Source: SURF-32 sp964648365 (GTDB lineage: Bacteria > Planctomycetota > Phycisphaerae > UBA1845). From it: DNA of 32,497 nucleotides. The stretch lies in assembly GCA_964648365.1 (NCBI GenBank), contig CAZYLK010000055.1, positions 1 to 32,497 of the forward strand, read 5' to 3'. Under the pieces are notes generated by a model. It saw only the letters and a list, made by a program, of their open reading frames with translations, did no database searches and was not told where the DNA came from. Below, piece after piece: positions 8,335 through 15,593 of this stretch. Each line of letters starts with the position of its first letter. Position 1 is the stretch's first letter. Made by a program: the position numbers and the translations under genes.

Positions 8335-9231
8335 CTACACGCTGTTGAAATAGACGCCGTGGCGCAGCCAGCTTGCGACGACGACGGTACTCGCGATCCC
8401 CAGGCTCCAACCGACCAGCGCCGCGCTGCGGATGCCACCGAAGGAGTGCGCCCGCAGTGGACTGAATCGTATGAGCCCCACCGTCGCCGCGGCCGCAAGA
8501 TGCAGGCTCAGCCCGACCACGTTCGGCACGTGACCGATGCCCTCAACAAGTTGATTCCAGTCGAACAGGAACCATCCGGCTCCCGGGAGGACTCCGAGAA
8601 TGCCCAGCAGGGTCCACTTCGCACGCCCCTTCAACTCCTGCGCGTGCGTCACGTGACATTGCACGCCCAGGTAGAGCGCGGCCGTCCACGCCCAGATGCA
8701 AGTCACCATCAACGTGCCGCTCAAGATCACAAGCGCCCAGCGCACCGCGTCGCTGCCGATCAACGCGAGCACGTAGCCGAGGTCGCCTGGTGGACCGGGA
8801 TTCACCGAGTTCCAGAAGGCATACGGGATTCCATCCATGAGTACGGGATAGGCCACGACGAGCAGCGGTAGCGCGATCCAGGTGCTTTGCCTGAAGCCGG
8901 AGGCAACGCTAAGCAGCAGCAGGCCGCTGACCGTCGTCGAGATGACGCCTCCGGAGGATACAACAACGTCCCGCCAAGGCTCTGCGTCTTCGGCAGACGG
9001 GACGATGGCGTACCCCATCCCATCAAGTGCAATGTAGAAGCCGTCGAAGCGTCCTCCGACCGCCAGCGAAGTCATGCCGTGGCCGATGACTTCGTGAATC
9101 GTGACACCCAGTAGCATGCCGAAGTACCCGAAGGGCAGCAGGACGCCAAGTGTCGCGGAAATGCGTCCCCAGGGGACACACTCCACCCCCTGTCCTTCAC
9201 TCGAATCCGACGACGAGAGTTGTTGACTCAT
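8335..9231 (-). CDS. Membrane protein with HExxH motif, M50B-like putative metalloprotease, 298 aa
   Basis: ATG 9231 is preceded by AGGA about 11 bases upstream and starts MSQQLSSSD; an earlier ATG at 9321 is possible but adds an odd Pro/His-rich lead. The protein has about six or seven hydrophobic segments. In the first, HEVIGH (an HExxH zinc site) is followed by GMTSLAVGG, the arrangement seen in M50/M50B intramembrane proteases. I do not see the usual second motif (NPDG) clearly; Asp residues in VLMDGIPYAFWN could serve as the third ligand. Function is inferred only: an intramembrane protease or a structural relative. It follows the 9-heme cytochrome on the same strand after 115 bp and could be the last gene of that set, although it carries no heme site. 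Confidence 0.65.
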   Translation of the reverse strand: MSQQLSSSDSSEGQGVECVPWGRISATLGVLLPFGYFGMLLGVTIHEVIGHGMTSLAVGGRFDGFYIALDGMGYAIVPSAEDAEPWRDVVVSSGGVISTTVSGLLLLSVASGFRQSTWIALPLLVVAYPVLMDGIPYAFWNSVNPGPPGDLGYVLALIGSDAVRWALVILSGTLMVTCIWAWTAALYLGVQCHVTHAQELKGRAKWTLLGILGVLPGAGWFLFDWNQLVEGIGHVPNVVGLSLHLAAAATVGLIRFSPLRAHSFGGIRSAALVGWSLGIASTVVVASWLRHGVYFNSV

Positions 9232-9346
9232 CGATGGCGTTCCTGGCGCTCCCAAGTCGCTGAGAACGGGGCCGGAAGGGACAGAATGATGCACCGGTTC
9301 GTGCGTGCCGGCAAATCTCAATGGCTCGCAACACGCCGCCGCGGCC

Positions 9347-10618
9347 CTATGGCGCCAACTCCGCCAGAAGCTGCTCGGCGATCGTCAGAAGCTGGTCGGC
9401 GTAGGCCGGGTTGTGGACGCCCAGACTGCCGTCCGTCTCCACGAAGCGGTAGTTGAATCGGGCGGTCTCCAGGGTGGCGCGATCGGCGTCGGAGTCGAGC
9501 GAGGCGGGGTCGATGTACCGCTCGCTGCTGGAACGGAAGTACGGGGCAAGGATTTCGAGCCTTGCTTCGACCGATGTCTGGCGCGCGGCCCGAAGGGCGT
9601 CGGCGTCGTCGGCTGCGTGACAGGGGAGGCAGCCGGCGTAGATCTCGTCCGCGGGGTGCGCGGCCGCGGTGGCGGCGTCGAACGGATTGAACGTGTGGCC
9701 GATCGCCGCGGGGGGGGCGTGGTTGGGATCATCGACCGACAGCGATACGACGTGACAGCGGGCGCAGGAGCGCTGCGAATCGGCGATCGACGTGTGTGAA
9801 TGTTCGACGGCGAGCGGTCCGCCGTCGGCGTCGCGGGCGCCGGTGCCCAGCAGCATGTCAAGCTGCGGGTTGTGCGGGTCGTCGCCGAACGCAACTTCGC
9901 CGCGCTGCGTGTGGCACTCGGTGCAAAGCGACGCGATCGGTACGCGAAGCTGGGCTGGCTCCCGCGTGCCGCCGTGCGGCGCGTGACAGGTGTTGCACGT
10001 GACGCCGAACTCGGCGGTGGCGATGGATGGACGGGCAGCGCCGTTGCGGAGGGCGTCGCGATAGTCGGCCGAGTGACACGTCAGGCAGTCGTCCGTCCCC
10101 CGGCCGTCGGCGCGCACGGCCTCCAGCGCCCGCGCGTGCTGCGACTCCCTCCACTGCTCGAATACGGGATGATGATAATCGGTGTGGCACCGGCCGCAGT
10201 CCGACGGATCGGTCGAAACGCTCGGCAGCAGGCTTCGATCGAGCGGGTCGGACGCATGTTCCAGCGCCGGGCCGTGACAGCTCTCGCATTGCACGCCCGC
10301 GAGCCGCGCCGTGGACGCGAAGTCCACGAAGCCGCCCCGCTTGCCGAACCCGACCGTGTGGCAGGGCAGGCACTCCGCGTTCTGATCCTGGCCAACGTCG
10401 ACCAGCGCATCGAAGGCTCGCGCATGGGCCGTGGCCACCCAGTCGGCATGATCCGGCGAATGGCACACGCGGCAGGTATCCGCGCCGGCGAAGCGGGTGT
10501 TCATCCGCGGGACGTTGTCGTTCGTGTTACCGGGCGGCGGTGGCGGCGGGGGGGGGACGCAGCCGGTCAGTGCGACGAGACAGGCGGCGGGCAGGAGGAC
10601 GCGAGCCGCCTTCGGCAC
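9347..10618 (-). CDS. Nine-heme c-type cytochrome lipoprotein, 423 aa
   Basis: Nine CXXCH sites are present (CRVCH, CLPCH, CESCH, CGRCH, CLTCH, CNTCH, CTECH, CARCH, CLPCH). I chose GTG 10618 because it is followed directly by a short signal peptide ending in LTGC, a lipobox. A polyproline spacer after the Cys contains a 9-base homopolymer (10548-10556). The frame is open to 10882, but that part translates minisatellite and palindrome DNA. The N-terminal FAGADTCRVCH...DWVATAHARAF pattern resembles cytochrome c554-type domains, as does the 8-heme protein at 18032, so the two are probably related. The last 100 residues lack heme and are helical. It should be a membrane-tethered periplasmic or surface electron carrier. 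Partners are presumably the other cytochromes of the leftward set. Confidence 0.9.
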   Translation of the reverse strand: MPKAARVLLPAACLVALTGCVPPPPPPPPGNTNDNVPRMNTRFAGADTCRVCHSPDHADWVATAHARAFDALVDVGQDQNAECLPCHTVGFGKRGGFVDFASTARLAGVQCESCHGPALEHASDPLDRSLLPSVSTDPSDCGRCHTDYHHPVFEQWRESQHARALEAVRADGRGTDDCLTCHSADYRDALRNGAARPSIATAEFGVTCNTCHAPHGGTREPAQLRVPIASLCTECHTQRGEVAFGDDPHNPQLDMLLGTGARDADGGPLAVEHSHTSIADSQRSCARCHVVSLSVDDPNHAPPAAIGHTFNPFDAATAAAHPADEIYAGCLPCHAADDADALRAARQTSVEARLEILAPYFRSSSERYIDPASLDSDADRATLETARFNYRFVETDGSLGVHNPAYADQLLTIAEQLLAELAP

Positions 10619-10631
10619 TGCGTGCCGCCGA

Positions 10632-10693
10632 GGGAGTGAGGACGTGAGGACGCGAGGGAGTAAGGGAGTAAGGGAGTAAGGGAGTAAGGGAAG
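10632..10693. repeat. 8-bp minisatellite GGGAGTAA
   Basis: Four perfect copies of GGGAGTAA occupy 10656-10687, preceded by related GGGAGTGA and GGACGTGA units and followed by GGGAAG. Its last 14 bases (10680-10693) are perfectly inverted at 10921-10934. Confidence 0.9.
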
Positions 10694-10780
10694 ATGGGCG
10701 TCGGACACGTCGAGCGACCATGCGGCGCTCGCGGGCGATGGCGATGCGCCTCGGCGCGGGAAGGCGCATCCCGACGTTGC

Positions 10781-10811
10781 GCTTCCGCGCGGGCTAAAGC
10801 CCGCGGCTCGC
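10781..10811 (+). repeat. REP-like palindrome, copy 1
   Basis: Core GCGGGCTAAAGCCCGC followed by GGCTCGC. The same element occurs at 13863, and inverted at 14867 and 26511. This copy carries TAAA where the others have TGAA (or its complement). Confidence 0.85.
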
Positions 10812-10815
10812 CCGT

Positions 10816-10827
10816 CGTCATATGACG
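10816..10827. promoter_or_regulatory. Perfect 12-bp palindrome CGTCATATGACG
   Basis: A perfect palindrome upstream of the 9-heme gene, next to the REP-like element. It could be a binding site for a dimeric regulator; no regulator is identified. Confidence 0.3.
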
Positions 10828-10920
10828 GAGGGCGTCGGCGCGGATCGTCTATGCCGATATCAGCGTGTGTAACGCACATCATAAGCCAAATCCCATCCCG
10901 AAAACGCTCCGCCTCTGACT

Positions 10921-10962
10921 CTTCCCTTACTCCCTGTCTCCCTCACTCCCTTACTCCCTTCT
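10921..10962. repeat. Minisatellite starting at a stop codon (minus strand)
   Basis: Read on the minus strand, GGGAGTAA, GGGAGTGA and GGGAGACA units begin three bases after the TGA (10965-10963) of the 4-heme gene. It is in the opposite orientation to the copy at 10632-10693. Confidence 0.9.
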
Positions 10963-11862
10963 TCACTTCACGTGGCACGTCAGGCACAGCGCGCTGCGGC
11001 GGTTGCTCATGATCAGCAGGTGATCGGTCGCGCCGTGGGGATCGTGACAGGAGACGCACTCGAGCCGGCCGTCGGGCAGGCGGATGCCGCTCTTTTCGAC
11101 CGCGACAAGCGGGCGGTACTGCCGCGGATCGGCGGGATAGGGGATGCCGATCGGATGATCGCGCCCCATAAATTGATCCGCTGATTCGAAGCCGTCCCGC
11201 TCGAACGAAAGCATCGCGTGGGCTGTGCCAATCGTTGAAGTTGCCACGGTTCCGTCGTGACAACCCAGGCAGACGAGGCTGGTCGGGCCGGGCGTGAAGC
11301 GATCCGTCTCGAACGTGCTGCGCTGGCCTTCCATGCGGTAGAGTTCCAGCACCGCTTCGCGCGCGGCCTGGAACGAGTCATCTCCGGTAGAATCCCCGGA
11401 CGCGTGGGCAGGGTCCGGATCGATGCCGGGGGGGGCGTCGGCGCCCGCCGGCGCGGTTTGCGACGGGGACGTCGCGCCCTGCCCGGCGGCGCGCGGCCCG
11501 GCCGCAGGGCGCACCGCCTGAACGTGCGGCACGTGGCAGGCCGAGCATGCATCGACCGAACGGCCCGATCGCTGAGAGAAGTCGTGCGGCCCGCCGATCA
11601 CCCGAGACAAAGCTGCGGCGACGGATGGATGCGCAGGGTGGGCGGAGGGCTCGGCGTCCTCGGGCAACGACGCACCGGGGGTAGGCGGCGCGGCTGCGAC
11701 GGGCGCCTCCGGGGCAACCTGCCGAGTCGGCCGGTGCGCCTCGACGGCGACCAGCGCCTCGGCGGAACCCGGTGCGAAGCCGCGCGCCGCGGGCAGCACG
11801 GGACTCGGTCCTGACGCAAGCCCCACCGCGGCGACCATCATGGATAGAAAGTACGTGCTCAT
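10963..11862 (-). CDS. Four-heme c-type cytochrome with long Pro/Ala-rich linkers, 299 aa
   Basis: ATG 11862 begins a signal peptide (MSTYFLSMMVAAVGLASG). The earlier open frame is repeat-derived. Four sites are visible: CSACH, CLGCH, CVSCH and a CLTCH that is the third to seventh last residues. Residues of about 30-75, and a second stretch of about 45 residues between hemes 1 and 2, are Pro/Ala/Gly-rich and probably disordered. The GGPHDFS segment before heme 1, CLGCHDG at heme 2 and the ECVSCHDPHG end are shared with the 12-heme neighbour and the 20-heme protein, pointing to a common building block (doubled CXXCH type). It is likely a periplasmic electron shuttle. It lies 86 bp downstream of the 12-heme gene on the same strand. 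An 8-G run lies at 11428-11435. Confidence 0.88.
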   Translation of the reverse strand: MSTYFLSMMVAAVGLASGPSPVLPAARGFAPGSAEALVAVEAHRPTRQVAPEAPVAAAPPTPGASLPEDAEPSAHPAHPSVAAALSRVIGGPHDFSQRSGRSVDACSACHVPHVQAVRPAAGPRAAGQGATSPSQTAPAGADAPPGIDPDPAHASGDSTGDDSFQAAREAVLELYRMEGQRSTFETDRFTPGPTSLVCLGCHDGTVATSTIGTAHAMLSFERDGFESADQFMGRDHPIGIPYPADPRQYRPLVAVEKSGIRLPDGRLECVSCHDPHGATDHLLIMSNRRSALCLTCHVK

Positions 11863-11915
11863 ATCAGTTCTGACCTGTACAACGACGCCTGTGTCAAAGA
11901 GCCGCCGGAACTTCT

Positions 11916-11950
11916 TCAATTCGTTATTCGCTATTCGACATTCGCTATTC
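11916..11950. repeat. AATAGCGAAT-type repeat at a stop codon (minus strand)
   Basis: On the minus strand, GAATAGCG/GAATGTCG units begin inside the TGA (11951-11949) that ends the 12-heme gene. The same family occurs at 19343 and, inverted, at 19532. Confidence 0.85.
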
Positions 11951-13685
11951 ATTCGCCGTATCCCAGCCGCACGTGCGTCACGCCGTGGCAGACGAGCGTA
12001 CACTCTCCCGCGTACTTGCCGGTATCGATGAACTCCGGCGTCTGACGGCCGCCGACCGGTCGGGCGACAGACAGGTCGAAGTTGATCAGGTTCGAGTGGT
12101 TGCGGGCGGTGCCCTGCGTGCGGCTGACGCCGTGGGCGTCGTGACAGGCGGCACACGACGCCTGGCCTCGCACCACGTGGACGTTATGGAACGGGAAACT
12201 CTCATCGCCCAGGATGCTCTGCCGGTCGTGACATCGGTAGCACAGGGCATACGCCTGAGGACTCTCGCGGGAAAAGTCGTCGGTGGAGTAATTGTCGATC
12301 AGCAGCGGCTCGTAGACGGAACCGTGTGGGCCGGCCGCCCCCCCCCGGCCTCCGGGCAGGCCAGCCGCCAGAGGACCGCCGTCCGCCACACTGTCCGAGT
12401 TGTGGCAATCCGTGCAGCGGATGATCGAACCGACCCGCAGCGGCGGGATCAGGCTGACCACGTCGCTGTTGCGGCGGGCGTCGGCCACGGGGTGGAACGA
12501 CGGATTGCCCGGCTGGAATTCGAGCCGCGTGTTCGTCTGCGTAATCTGCCGCTGCACCACGTCCACCCGCGGACGGTTGATGCCGTCGGCGTGGCACTTG
12601 AAGCAGATCTCATACTCGTAGGTCGATCGGTCGATGCTCTGCCCGAAGCGGTTGACGCCGGACACCAGCCGCGTCGTGGCGTCAACCCGGCCGTCGAGCG
12701 TGCCGCTGCGGACGCTGATCGCGTTGTCGTTGACCGCGTGCGGGTTGTGGCAGTCCGCACACTCCACGTGCGGCCGCATCGTGCGCGGATCCTCGTCCGG
12801 CTCGTGTGTGCGAAACGCGAACGACGTGTGGCCGCTGCGTTTGCGCAGTTCGGTAACGATGTTCGTGTTCGCCACGCCGCCGTCGTGACAGCTCAGGCAG
12901 TTGTCGGACGGCCGCGCGAAGCGCAGCAGCCGCTCAGGGTGGTCGGCCGAGTGGATCTTGTGGCAACTCGTGCAGCCGTTGTCGGCCACCGTCGCGTGCG
13001 GCAGCCGCTCGCGCGGGTCGACGGCCCGCCCGGAGATCGGCGCGTTGCTCAGGGCGTGGGCGCTGGCGTGCCAGCCGTCCATGTCGTGGCAGGTCAGGCA
13101 GATGGCCGAGCGTACGTCGGCAATCCGCAGAAAATCGCCCAGGCGATTGTTGTGCGGATCGTGGCAGGTGGTGCAGTGCATCTCGCCATGCCGGCCGAGC
13201 GGCAATTCGCGCGAGACCGTCTGCGGATCCTTAAGCTGCCGATCCCGGTTGCTCAGCGCCCGGTCGAAGCGGAATCCGATCGGGTGATCGTCGGACAGAT
13301 CGCGCGTCAGATCGCTGTCGCCGGGCGGGATGGTCCGCCTCGACATGACGATCGGTTCGCTCGCCGGCCGCGAGGCCACCAGCCCCAGCGCCATGGCGCC
13401 GTCGTGACAGGAGAGGCACATTTTGGACACGCCCGACGGCTGATCGATGCGTGCGTCGGTCGTCGAGGATTCGTAGATGCGGTAGTGGCTGGGGCTGGTC
13501 TGCCGGTTCCACAGCGCCCGCTGGCCGGTGGCATGGTGCGGCGCGTGGCAGAAGATGCAGATCTGCTCCTCCTCGATGGCATGAATGTCGCCCGGACCGA
13601 ACGCACTGAGATCATGCGGCGATCCAACGATGGTGTCCTGCGCTCGCGCGGCGGTGGCCGCGAGGATGATCGCTATTGCGATCAT
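11949..13685 (-). CDS. Twelve-heme c-type cytochrome, 578 aa
   Basis: There are eleven CXXCH sites and one C-terminal CX3CH (CTLVCH, about 12 residues before the end). ATG 13685 starts a clean signal peptide (MIAIAIILAATAARAQ). An upstream ATG at 13763 exists, but the sequence between is minisatellite. No ribosome binding site is visible; the codon abuts the GGGAGTGA repeat. Several hemes carry HDPHN, HNPHAV or HDAHG after the motif, the doubled CXXCH pattern of CxxCH...CHxPH proteins. The DLSDDHPIGF and GGVANTNIVTEL blocks also recur in the 4-heme neighbour as related wording. It is a secreted, soluble periplasmic or surface electron wire. It sits between the NHL lipoprotein and the 4-heme gene. 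A 9-C run lies at 12338-12346. Confidence 0.92.
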   Translation of the reverse strand: MIAIAIILAATAARAQDTIVGSPHDLSAFGPGDIHAIEEEQICIFCHAPHHATGQRALWNRQTSPSHYRIYESSTTDARIDQPSGVSKMCLSCHDGAMALGLVASRPASEPIVMSRRTIPPGDSDLTRDLSDDHPIGFRFDRALSNRDRQLKDPQTVSRELPLGRHGEMHCTTCHDPHNNRLGDFLRIADVRSAICLTCHDMDGWHASAHALSNAPISGRAVDPRERLPHATVADNGCTSCHKIHSADHPERLLRFARPSDNCLSCHDGGVANTNIVTELRKRSGHTSFAFRTHEPDEDPRTMRPHVECADCHNPHAVNDNAISVRSGTLDGRVDATTRLVSGVNRFGQSIDRSTYEYEICFKCHADGINRPRVDVVQRQITQTNTRLEFQPGNPSFHPVADARRNSDVVSLIPPLRVGSIIRCTDCHNSDSVADGGPLAAGLPGGRGGAAGPHGSVYEPLLIDNYSTDDFSRESPQAYALCYRCHDRQSILGDESFPFHNVHVVRGQASCAACHDAHGVSRTQGTARNHSNLINFDLSVARPVGGRQTPEFIDTGKYAGECTLVCHGVTHVRLGYGE

Positions 13686-13687
13686 CA

Positions 13688-13727
13688 GGGAGTGAGGGAG
13701 TAAGGGAGTGAGGGAGTGAGGGAAGAG
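13688..13727. repeat. 8-bp minisatellite GGGAGTGA/GGGAGTAA
   Basis: About five units lie directly upstream of the 12-heme start codon. The last 15 bases are inverted at 14060-14074. Nine G residues follow at 13730-13738. Confidence 0.9.
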
Positions 13728-13862
13728 GCGGGGGGGGGCGTCTCCCGTGGTTCTCGCGTCCATAATCGGTGTGCGATGCTGCGGCTCGTCCCGCGGACCG
13801 CCCGGTTCAAGCCTGGCAGCGTGGGAGCGCGATGCTGTGACGGGTGCGGAATCCAATTCGGC

Positions 13863-13893
13863 GGCTCCGCGCGGGCTGAAGCCCGCGGCTCGC
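13863..13893 (+). repeat. REP-like palindrome, copy 2
   Basis: Core GCGGGCTGAAGCCCGC followed by GGCTCGC, identical in core to the copies at 14867 and 26511 apart from orientation. It merges into a 36-bp tandem repeat. Confidence 0.9.
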
Positions 13894-13991
13894 TTGAGTC
13901 TCGCGGAACGTTGATACCCCGCGGCTCGGTGGAATCTCGTCGCGCGTTGATGTCTCGCGGCTCGGTAGGACATCGCGCCCGCGGGCGTAAC
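13884..13991. repeat. Three imperfect 36-bp tandem units
   Basis: Units begin with CGCGGCTCG at 13884, 13920 and 13956, exactly 36 bp apart. Units 1 and 2 share CGTTGAT near their ends; unit 3 is diverged. Unit 1 starts inside the REP-like element. Confidence 0.7.
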
Positions 13992-14059
13992 TGGCAGCGC
14001 ACAAGCAGATGTCGGTGCAACGGTAAAGCTGGCAGGCGCGGCGTCACGATGTACCAAGT

Positions 14060-14100
14060 CTTCCCTCACTCCCTTACTCCCTCACTCCCTGATTCCCTTC
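14060..14100. repeat. Inverted minisatellite forming the end of the NHL gene
   Basis: Read on the minus strand, GGGAATCA, GGGAGTGA and GGGAGTAA units encode the last residues (ending GVRE) and the TGA of the NHL gene. They face the copy at 13688-13727. Confidence 0.88.
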
Positions 14101-15400
14101 CGCCGACGAGCTGAAACACCTGCACACGCCGATTGTACGTATCCGCAACCCAGAGGCGATCCTGGCGGTCGATGCACAGGCCGGCCGGCAGCCAGAAGTC
14201 GCCGGGGGCGGAGCCTTCGCGGCCCAGCGACAGGAGCAGCCGGCCGTCGGGGGTGAATGCCTGCACGTTCTCGAAGTGCGCGTCGCTGATCCACAGGTTG
14301 CCCGCGGCGTCGAAGGCGACTCCCTTGGGCAGGGCGAAATCGCCGGCCGCGTCGCCCTTGCGGCCGAAGGCGCCGATCAGCGCACCGTCCGCAGCAAAAC
14401 GCTGGACGCGGAAGTTGAGCGCGTCGGTCACGGCGATCGACCCGTCGGCGGCGACAGCGATCTGGGCCGGGTAATTGAACTCGCCGGTGGCCGCGCCGCG
14501 CTGGCCGAACTGGAACGCGAGGCGTCCGTCGCGCTCGAAGACGAACACGGCATGGGCCGCGGCATCGACGACATACCAGCAATCGCTGGTCGGGTTGAAG
14601 GCGACGCCGGAGGGGCGCTGGAGCAGGTTCGTTCCGAATGAGCGGAGGGCGCCATGGTCATGCGCGCTGCCGTCCCGCTCGCCGCCGCCGCGCTCGCCGC
14701 CGTCCCGCCCGCCGCCAGCCCCGCCAGCGCCGCCCGCCACTTCCACCAGGTAGATGCGCGCCTGACGCGCATCGGCGATCGCCAGCGTGGCGCCCGCCCA
14801 GGCGACGCCGACCGGGCAGCGCGGCGGCAGAGGCGTCTGCGGCGTCTGGGGTTCCGCATCCGAAACGCGAGCCGCGGGCTTCAGCCCGCGCGGAGTTACC
14901 TGCGCGGCTGTCTCCTCGGCGCCCGGAGCGCCAACCATCGCGTCAGCGTCATAGTCATCCAACCGCGTATACGCCCGTCGCTGAAGGTCAAACAGATGAA
15001 CGCATCCGGCGTTCGTGTCGGCGACTGCGATCCTCATGCCCGACGCATCGACGGCGACCGCGTGGGGCGTGACGAGCCGGTCGGGCTCGGATTCGCCGTA
15101 CAGCAGTGCGTTCCAACCCTGCTTGAACCCGCCGCGCGAGCCAACGTCGGCGCTCGACGTGAGTTCGCCCAGGTAGCGCACCCGCGCCGCGTCGGGGGGG
15201 GGCGGCCAGACGATTCCGGTGGACTCGGAAAGGAAGGCGGGCCTCCGCGGCGCGGCGCAGCCGACGGTTGAGATGGCAAGAAGCAACGTGAGTAGCGCCG
15301 GCCCGACCGCTGATCTGCTTGAGAACCGGCGACAACGGTCGCGGGGTTTGTTGCGGGTGTGGGTGCATGGCGTCGTTGATTGAGGCGCGTTCGCACTCAT
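14066..15400 (-). CDS. NHL-repeat six-bladed beta-propeller lipoprotein, 444 aa
   Basis: ATG 15400 gives a long n-region (about 25 residues), a hydrophobic run and the lipobox STVGC near residue 48. Six NHL-type blades follow, for example TPHAVAVDASG, RPSGVAFNPTSD, YPAQIAVAADGS, LPKGVAFDAAGN and LPAGLCIDRQDR, each ending in an aspartate-containing turn (VADT, VTDA, ISDA) and a hydrophobic strand. NHL propellers usually bind proteins or act as scaffolds. Between blades lie two odd insertions: a REP-like palindrome translated as TPRGLKPAAR (about residues 169-179) and a Gly/Arg/Asp-rich stretch (about 205-235). The C-terminal tail ending GVRE comes from a minisatellite. It lacks heme, sits between the barrel and the 12-heme genes, and has a relative at 21278 in the rightward set. 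It is probably an outer-membrane-anchored scaffold. Confidence 0.88.
   Translation of the reverse strand: MSANAPQSTTPCTHTRNKPRDRCRRFSSRSAVGPALLTLLLAISTVGCAAPRRPAFLSESTGIVWPPPPDAARVRYLGELTSSADVGSRGGFKQGWNALLYGESEPDRLVTPHAVAVDASGMRIAVADTNAGCVHLFDLQRRAYTRLDDYDADAMVGAPGAEETAAQVTPRGLKPAARVSDAEPQTPQTPLPPRCPVGVAWAGATLAIADARQARIYLVEVAGGAGGAGGGRDGGERGGGERDGSAHDHGALRSFGTNLLQRPSGVAFNPTSDCWYVVDAAAHAVFVFERDGRLAFQFGQRGAATGEFNYPAQIAVAADGSIAVTDALNFRVQRFAADGALIGAFGRKGDAAGDFALPKGVAFDAAGNLWISDAHFENVQAFTPDGRLLLSLGREGSAPGDFWLPAGLCIDRQDRLWVADTYNRRVQVFQLVGGRESGSEGVRE
14867..14895 (-). repeat. REP-like palindrome, copy 3, inside the NHL gene
   Basis: GCGGGCTTCAGCCCGC with GCGAGCC before it lies inside the coding sequence. 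It keeps the reading frame and adds about ten residues in a loop between blades 1 and 2. Confidence 0.9.
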
Positions 15401-15421
15401 CGCATCGGTCGAATAACGGGT

Positions 15422-15516
15422 ACTGCTCAAGAGCAGTGGCACCCTTGGCAACCGGTGACCGTGCACTGCGCCGGTGAGGTGACCAGCCGCTGCACTGCTC
15501 AAGAGCAGTGGCACCC
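15422..15516. repeat. Two direct copies of a CTGCTCAAGAGCAG hairpin
   Basis: An identical 23-bp element starting with ACTGCTCAAGAGCAG occurs at 15422-15444 and 15494-15516, 72 bp apart, in the 193-bp gap between the barrel and NHL genes. Each copy can fold as a 6-bp stem with a two-base loop. It could affect mRNA processing between the genes. Confidence 0.85.
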
Positions 15517-15593
15517 GGGCACGCATGCGAACCCGCCGGGGAGCGTTCGACCCGCCTCCTCCGCCCTTACGACGAAATCCGCGGCAGGTTTGT

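Larger units (their letters stand above)
10694..10920. other. Intergenic segment bracketed by inverted minisatellites
   Basis: This segment lies between the 9-heme and 4-heme genes. It holds an inverted repeat with 8-bp arms (GATGCGCC at 10743, GGCGCATC at 10763), the REP-like palindrome and the CGTCATATGACG palindrome. On the minus strand TATGAT (10883-10878) could be a -10 box, but no good -35 lies upstream of it. No gene is supported. Confidence 0.6.
13739..14059. other. Intergenic segment bracketed by inverted minisatellites
   Basis: This segment separates the NHL lipoprotein gene from the 12-heme gene. It holds REP-like copy 2 and a 36-bp tandem repeat. Long frames through it are low-complexity and start-less, so no gene is supported. 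Confidence 0.6.

Noticed and set aside
10619..10882. N-terminal extension of the 9-heme protein
   Set aside because: The extra residues translate minisatellite and palindrome DNA and would bury the lipoprotein signal peptide.
10632..10962. Possible CRISPR array
   Set aside because: The repeats are 8-bp units in direct contact, with no spacers and no cas genes nearby.
11973..13703. 576-aa plus-strand frame opposite the 12-heme gene
   Set aside because: No motif; twelve ordered heme sites on the minus strand decide the coding strand.
13884..13991. 36-bp periodicity as a CRISPR array
   Set aside because: Units are contiguous and diverged, with no unique spacers.
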